A DNA stretch of 64,000 nucleotides. Source: an uncultured Clostridia bacterium. GTDB taxonomy: Bacteria; Bacillota; Clostridia; Christensenellales; Pumilibacteraceae. Position 1 is the stretch's first letter. Each line of letters begins with the position of its first letter. The notes beneath the pieces were generated by a model that had not been told where the DNA came from, did not search any database, and saw only the letters and a program-made list of their open reading frames with translations. The stretch lies in assembly GCA_947175335.1 (NCBI GenBank), contig CAMWMF010000003.1, forward strand, positions 1-64,000, written 5' to 3'. Below, in pieces: positions 59,501 through 64,000 of the stretch. The position numbers and the translations under genes are program-made.

Positions 59501-62500
59501 TTTGGACTGGTCGTATACGGGATTTACTTCCGCCAACCTCCAAGAGGGCGCAACTCAGTTCGGGAACAACGATGAAAACAACCCGATTACTTACAAGCTG
59601 TACGACGGCAATCCCGCGACGGGCACGTTAAAAGCCACGTTCAACAGCTTGGACGATATGATGGAAGACGGGGAAACAACCGTTTTCGATTACCTGAAAG
59701 TTTTGGGTGTAAGCGAAAACAGGTACGTACTTGTGGCAAGCAAGGAAGGCACTGACGACTACGGTGCGTTAAGCCTTCAAATGACGTTTGTCGTGAACAA
59801 AGCGACCAACGCTTGGACTACCACGCCGTTTATCAACAGCTGGACTTATAAAAAATTCTCTTCCAACAACGTTCGCGCAGGCGAGGCGCTGTTCGGCATC
59901 AAGGACGAAGCCACAGGTAAAAATAAGATAACATACAAGCTGTATGACGGCGACAAAGCGGAAGGCACTCCGAAAAAGACGTTTACATCTTTAAATGACA
60001 GCATAGGCGACGACAAAACGATTGAAGATATGTTTGTCGAATTGCCGGCAAATACGTACACGCTGGTTGCAAGCGTAGACGATACTGTAAATTACAGCGG
60101 ACTCAGTATGACGATTACATTTGCCGTAACCAAGGCGTCCAACACTTGGACTACAATGCCCGTTATGACAAGCTGGGCATACATGATGTTTACAGCCAAT
60201 AATTTTCAAGCAGGCGCGACGGAGCTGGGCGATAGAGCTACTATCACTTACTCGCTGTACGAAGGAACTACGGCAACGGGTGACGCGCGACCGCTTTCTT
60301 CATTGACCGAAGATTTTAAGTTGGCCGCAGACGATATCGAGTATTTTAGAACTTTACCGCAAGGCACATACACGCTTGTGGCACATCAAGAAGGCACTAA
60401 CGATTACAGCGAACTTAATCAGTATATGACCTTCTCCGTAACGCAGGCGACCAATGCTTGGACTATCACACCGTACATCACGGGCTGGACGTATAAGCAG
60501 TTCAGCGAAAACAACTTCCAAGAGGGCGAGACGGAGTTTGGCGTAAAAAGCACTATCACGTACACGCTGCACAAGGGCACCACGACGGCCGGCGAAGTGC
60601 TTATTGACGAGTTTAAAACGTTAAGCGATGAAGTTGACGGGGTAAGCGTTGCCGATTTGCTAAACAATTTGTCAAGAGGCACGTATACGTTGTTGGCACA
60701 TCAAGGCGGTACGGAAAGCTATGCCGCTTTAAACACGCCTTTGACGTTTACGGTATCGCCGACGACCAATAGCTGGGCAACCAAGCCGAGAGTAATAGGC
60801 TGGGTTTACGGCTCATTTGTCGGTAGCTACTTTATAGCCGGCGTTCCCGCTTTGCAGGAGAGCATGGAGGATGGCGTTGCCGCCAAGGTGCAATATACGC
60901 TCACCAAAGACGGTGACGAAAGCTTTGGGTCAGTCACGTTTACCGAGTCCGATTTGTACGACTTTGCTTCGCTCGACGCGGACAGCTATAAGATAAGCGT
61001 TAGCTATGCGGGCACAGACAACTACGCCGAGCTTACGGACGAAATCGAATTTACGGTAGGTAAGTACGTCAACGGTTGGAATCCTTCGCCGAGCTTGCGC
61101 GGTTGGAGCTATAAAAGCTTTAATTCCGCATTGTTTACCGCAGGCGTTCCCGCAATGCAGGATGACGAAGACGCAGTCGTAACGTACAAGGTTACGGGCG
61201 ATACACTCGCGACGGCTATAATACTTACCGTTACGAACGGCGCGCTTTCGCAAAGCTCTATCGACGCACTTACCGCTTTGGCGGCGGGCGATTACACGTT
61301 GACAGCCACGTATGCAGGTACGGATAACTACGACGCGATAACCGCAACTTCTACGTTTACGGTTGCGCAAATAGACAACAGCTGGGCTACAAGACCGAGA
61401 CTGCTCGGCTGGACTTACGGCGCGTTTGACAGCAGCTATTTCATCGCCGGCGTTCCCACGCTCAAAGAGGACGATAGCGTTCAAGTGCAATACACGCTTA
61501 CCAAGGACGGGGACGAAAGCTTTACGGCCGCCACGTTTACCGCATCTGATCTTTACGACTTTGCTACGCTCAACGCGGGCGCTTACACGTTAAGCGTTTC
61601 CTTTGCGGGCACCGATAACTACGAAGCGCTCGATGCCGAAATCAATTTTGCGGTATCGCCCGTAAACAATACGTGGGACACGCAGCCTACGATTACGAGC
61701 TTTGTTTACAAGCAATTTACCGAGGCAAACAGCTTTGTTGCAGGTGTGCCGCACTATCCGCTTGCCAATAAGCTGGTCTATTACGTAATATGCGGCAGCG
61801 CGATTGCGGAAGCTAAAACGTTGCCTGCTTTCCAAGCAATTACAGGCGACCATTTTAGTTTGTCAAACACTGTCACGCTCGACTCCGATACCGTTGATTA
61901 CTTAAACGGTTTGGGATACGGCAGGTATTACTTTGCCGTGTTTGTGCCTGAGTCGAACAATTATTCGTATTTGTTCTATACCGGGTCGTTCAACGTTTCG
62001 CAAACTAACAACTACTGGCAAAACGCCACACCGCCCGACATAAGCGGCTGGACTTACGGTGCATTTGCGGAAAGCATGTTCAAAGACGGCGCTCCCATAC
62101 ATGGTACGGTGGGGTATACCGTTCGCACTGTCGTCAACGGCAACGCCGACGCGGTCGTTGAAATCGACGGCACTTCGCTCAGCGGTTTATCGTACGCCGC
62201 AATCAAAGCCAAGCTTAACGCTTTGAACGTCGGCACGTACAGTATGTATGCGACGTCGGGCTCTACTGATAATTATACAGCGGCGGAATGGAGCAAGCAG
62301 TTCGTAATAACCAAGGCGGATAACGAGTGGGACAGCACTCCGTCCATCGTAGGCTGGATTTACGGTCAGTACGACAACAGTGCCAATGCTGTCAACGTCG
62401 GTACGGCAAAGTTCGGCAACCTTGCCGCCGACGATTATACGTACAAGTACTTCGTTGCCGTCAACGAAAACGGAACGTGGGTAAAAGGCGCTGCGGTTAG

Positions 62501-64000
62501 TGCAAGCGCCATCAACATGGCAAACGCCGGCAACTATTTGCTGGAGGTCACCGCGGACGGCAACGGTAACTACAACGCGCTTGTTCACACCGTCAACTTC
62601 GTAATCGAAAGAAAGGAGCTGGCTTGGAATATCGAGCCTGACGACCGCTTCGATTGGGATAGAAAAAACACCGACGGTCTTAATAACAGCACTATCGTCA
62701 AGGCGTCGGTGCAGGGCATTACAAGCTACACATTGACATACACCGTTTATAGCATAGACGACGACGGCATGAGCCAAATAAACGACATAACAGTCGCCGT
62801 AAACGGTGCAGCGCGCAATGACGCCGGTCTTATTACCGCGCTAAAAGGCTTGCCTGTTGGCACGTATAGAATAACAGTTAAGGCGGCAGTAGATGCTACA
62901 AGCAATTACGAAACGCTGGAAAAGAATGTTTCTTGCACAGTGTCGCTTGCAGCCAACGCGTGGAATACAGAGCTTAGCGGCGGTACTTGGACTTGGGGAA
63001 ATTCCGATACGGTTTTGAATGCGCTTAGCGCGCCCGACGCCGATTACGGCAACAACACAATTGTGTTCACGGTAAAGAACGGCGCGACTACGTTGCAAAC
63101 GATAAATGCCGATAACGACTTGGGTACTGCGTTTACCGCGTTAAAAACATACCTCGCCAATTTGAGTGCGGGTACGTACACCGTTACCGCTTCCATAGCA
63201 GCAACTACGGACTATGTCGCACCGCAGCCCATAACGGCGGAATTCACCGTCAACAAAGTCACTACCGTTTGGAATGCCGCTACAACCGCCAACAACGGCA
63301 AGGTATACAACTGGGTTTTGCTCGGCTCAAACGAAGCTGTTGCACAGCCGCAGTTGGGCACTCCTTCTTGGGGTAAAGCGGCTACATACGCGCTCAAACA
63401 AGGCAACACAAACGTGTACAGTGGCAACGACTGGGACGAATTAGTGGATGCGCTTAACAATCGCAAAGTCGGAGAATACACCGTAACCGCGCACATAGAC
63501 GGCAATGACAATCATACCGCGCTCGACTATTCGGTCACCGTTAGTATCAGCATAGCGGATAACGAATGGAATACCGAGCTTAACGGCTGCACATGGACGT
63601 GGGGTGAACACGCCACTGTATTGAACGCGCTTAACAAGCCCGACGCCGTACATGGAAACGATACAATCGTATTTACTGTCAAGGACGGTGCAACTACGCT
63701 GCAAACCGTCCGCGCCGCCGACAGTGATTTGGATACGGCGTTCGCCGCATTAAAGACCTATCTTGGCGGACGTAACGTAGGCACGTACACGGTCACCGTT
63801 TCCGTAGCCGCTACGGCGGACTATGTCGCACCGCAGTCTACAACGGTAGAATTTACGGTTAACAAAGTTACTACTGTTTGGAACGCCGCGACAACCGCTA
63901 ATAACGGCAAGGTATATAATTGGGTATTGGGCGGCACCAACGAGGCCGTTGCTCAACCTGAAATAGGCACTCCGGCGAGCCAGCTCGGCAGCTGGGGCAG
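56565..64000 (+). CDS. Giant repeat-built surface protein (3' end beyond window)
   Basis: Open from ATG 56565 to the window edge, over 2,470 codons without a stop in the stretches I translated. An N-terminal signal/anchor helix (ILTVVIVFALALCLGICTFL) is followed by an acidic linker and a non-repeated region to about residue 840. Then come Ig-like or MBG-like repeats of about 100-120 residues. Each opens with a phrase such as ATNAWTTTPFINSWTYKKF and closes with GTYTLVA-like strands. Units begin near 59100, 59470, 59800, 60140, 60450, 60760, 61065, 61372, 61660, 62005, 62317, 62610, 62950, 63260, 63555 and 63870. The last four form an alternating two-unit pattern (AANAWNTELSGGTWTWG / VTTVWNAATTANNGKVYNWV). 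Likely an adhesin or stalk; anchor and ligand are not visible. Confidence 0.9.
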   Translation, partial: MNNSQLGKKILTVVIVFALALCLGICTFLGINANSSGGNAAGASSDNSGVLNSADDEDTPDLTDHYGFGKFTVNGTTYDITFTYERQKTYKINGLEYKIHNPASPSTEHDRSYLEYYTALRLPATYASSVSGYSYIDSAGSAGSVSGWGLRAMGLYGIKVNTDIPANAYHPEYKTGDIVYVRVIPYQLDFSTTDVIPVFVNAKNTDYRAHGDNTALYKHNDGWYASQKADEVPVEIRAITNSYYYIADNGDKTSIKIGNEVIPQAKDASGKLLYYYTDYGDNKKTKITTEPSRLVTSGGQTKTEYHTALPDVNIKETKIPYDVSVPKAEQIMINITNRSGVEYDVSNEYIATFTYNVPSNDYEFYYGGAGEYDEITDVHKGVSITQRTPTSFVLVKHWFLVQYTSLFTSRVTPAELDKSMSENNDPYVPFHNKQKYSDYIAGKAATWYGEGEKGESDTSTDTITYGDDLFVRSPRAKFTNVKDGMSNTGDIRFDVLYVDLDGKTHKIANNVLLLRQEYATQTVGTTTSYVKDGNGNYTYSYNNKNAGGVPLDYYFNKSMPAGKYTLKLYGEINSANLNAGTPNKIQGEYWLTVLPAQLGKGTNLIDDIQNMIKGTAVDGGYLNSYLLSENKLHEDLSDEIYALNNSLNTGLKDNSLSSYWRSLSEAEQAEYFESAVTVKYNRNTWSASNYVTEAEIKQMITQADNYTLYYSIAAKNYVTTGGPDDANRTAYVFTTRLSQGVSIKQIYDSIVNEDDPYFKNVTYTGSEVRTLVPQSSQYTYAFGDTQGYTDVHENASVTLTLTGGSDVLTGWEDDLTTAEWATLGGRLVLSADKQKLTVYFDIVAATNSWTVAPQMSPWTYDGYNKDINFITDGLAFSGAAVYYRLGRKVGNTYQWISVDGELTVDGVAAPEYFTVDDDGKVSDDVAAKLKAFGAGTYYLGGYINARADGNVSGYTMPDSAAMPVVVMKASNSWTTTPYILDWSYTGFTSANLQEGATQFGNNDENNPITYKLYDGNPATGTLKATFNSLDDMMEDGETTVFDYLKVLGVSENRYVLVASKEGTDDYGALSLQMTFVVNKATNAWTTTPFINSWTYKKFSSNNVRAGEALFGIKDEATGKNKITYKLYDGDKAEGTPKKTFTSLNDSIGDDKTIEDMFVELPANTYTLVASVDDTVNYSGLSMTITFAVTKASNTWTTMPVMTSWAYMMFTANNFQAGATELGDRATITYSLYEGTTATGDARPLSSLTEDFKLAADDIEYFRTLPQGTYTLVAHQEGTNDYSELNQYMTFSVTQATNAWTITPYITGWTYKQFSENNFQEGETEFGVKSTITYTLHKGTTTAGEVLIDEFKTLSDEVDGVSVADLLNNLSRGTYTLLAHQGGTESYAALNTPLTFTVSPTTNSWATKPRVIGWVYGSFVGSYFIAGVPALQESMEDGVAAKVQYTLTKDGDESFGSVTFTESDLYDFASLDADSYKISVSYAGTDNYAELTDEIEFTVGKYVNGWNPSPSLRGWSYKSFNSALFTAGVPAMQDDEDAVVTYKVTGDTLATAIILTVTNGALSQSSIDALTALAAGDYTLTATYAGTDNYDAITATSTFTVAQIDNSWATRPRLLGWTYGAFDSSYFIAGVPTLKEDDSVQVQYTLTKDGDESFTAATFTASDLYDFATLNAGAYTLSVSFAGTDNYEALDAEINFAVSPVNNTWDTQPTITSFVYKQFTEANSFVAGVPHYPLANKLVYYVICGSAIAEAKTLPAFQAITGDHFSLSNTVTLDSDTVDYLNGLGYGRYYFAVFVPESNNYSYLFYTGSFNVSQTNNYWQNATPPDISGWTYGAFAESMFKDGAPIHGTVGYTVRTVVNGNADAVVEIDGTSLSGLSYAAIKAKLNALNVGTYSMYATSGSTDNYTAAEWSKQFVITKADNEWDSTPSIVGWIYGQYDNSANAVNVGTAKFGNLAADDYTYKYFVAVNENGTWVKGAAVSASAINMANAGNYLLEVTADGNGNYNALVHTVNFVIERKELAWNIEPDDRFDWDRKNTDGLNNSTIVKASVQGITSYTLTYTVYSIDDDGMSQINDITVAVNGAARNDAGLITALKGLPVGTYRITVKAAVDATSNYETLEKNVSCTVSLAANAWNTELSGGTWTWGNSDTVLNALSAPDADYGNNTIVFTVKNGATTLQTINADNDLGTAFTALKTYLANLSAGTYTVTASIAATTDYVAPQPITAEFTVNKVTTVWNAATTANNGKVYNWVLLGSNEAVAQPQLGTPSWGKAATYALKQGNTNVYSGNDWDELVDALNNRKVGEYTVTAHIDGNDNHTALDYSVTVSISIADNEWNTELNGCTWTWGEHATVLNALNKPDAVHGNDTIVFTVKDGATTLQTVRAADSDLDTAFAALKTYLGGRNVGTYTVTVSVAATADYVAPQSTTVEFTVNKVTTVWNAATTANNGKVYNWVLGGTNEAVAQPEIGTPASQLGSWG

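Noticed and set aside
1-64000. CRISPR array, rRNA or tRNA genes
   Set aside because: No regularly spaced identical repeats, no rRNA core sequence and no tRNA cloverleaf recognised in any gap.
59100-64000. DNA-level tandem repeat as a non-coding satellite
   Set aside because: The periodicity is in a continuous reading frame and follows protein-level domain units.

Overview
The window looks like chromosomal DNA of an anaerobic, fermentative Firmicute of class Clostridia, probably an uncultured gut lineage (inference). The grounds are the yaaO-tmk-holB-ricT block, the rpmE-DUF1385-prmC-prfA block, a large scRNA-type SRP RNA, SpoVB-like and SpoIIQ-like proteins, class II GalT, AdhE, ferredoxins and two unusual [FeFe] hydrogenases. 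Base composition is moderate and host codon use is rich in gcg/cgc/gcc. Promoters match TTGACA-17-TATAAT unusually well, so many can be placed.

Layout. 1-10.6 kb: repeat-bearing spacer, greA (with an insertion), lysS, yaaO-like, tmk, holB, ricT, a ferredoxin, a metallophosphoesterase, a SpoVB-like flippase and serS. 10.6-17.3 kb: an accessory region with a large hairpin element, a divergent HxlR/NTF2-like pair, and a four-gene cluster of flavin/Fe-S protein, zinc macrodomain, class M sirtuin and radical-SAM-like DUF5131. It ends with an XRE repressor facing a coiled-coil membrane protein whose promoter spacer is an operator. The SRP RNA (minus strand) closes it. 17.8-27.5 kb: one apparent operon of hybrid histidine kinase, 1189-aa BspA-like lipoprotein, MoxR ATPase, DUF58 protein and membrane transglutaminase. 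27.6-37.3 kb: zinc-ribbon Ser/Thr kinase, a tiny membrane ORF, ileS (type 2-like), an rRNA methyltransferase, a RluA-family enzyme, galT-like, two small membrane proteins and an aldo/keto reductase. 37.5-46.8 kb: adhE, an APH-fold kinase, then a H2-sensing cassette (thioredoxin-like ferredoxin, PAS-linked [FeFe] hydrogenase, SpoIIE-type phosphatase, second [FeFe] hydrogenase), a small secreted protein and an M23 peptidase. 47-51.5 kb: an alcohol-dehydrogenase-like protein behind an overlapping upstream ORF, rpmE, a DUF1385-PrmC fusion and prfA. 51.7-56.1 kb: a membrane-anchored McrB-like ATPase with a McrC/DUF2357-like partner. 56.6-64 kb: the 5' part of a giant repeat-built surface protein that runs off the window.

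The best candidates for undescribed biology are the macrodomain/sirtuin/DUF5131 cluster without the lipoylation genes of the known system, the multi-membrane-span McrB-like/McrC-like pair, the kinase-LRR-MoxR-DUF58-transglutaminase operon, and the set of genes that seem to start as leaderless mRNAs, one of them an upstream ORF coupled by ATGA to a dehydrogenase. Two intergenic repeat families recur: AATTCGGAATT strings, often right after stop codons, and 125-160 bp imperfect hairpins. All functional calls come from reading motifs; no database search was run.
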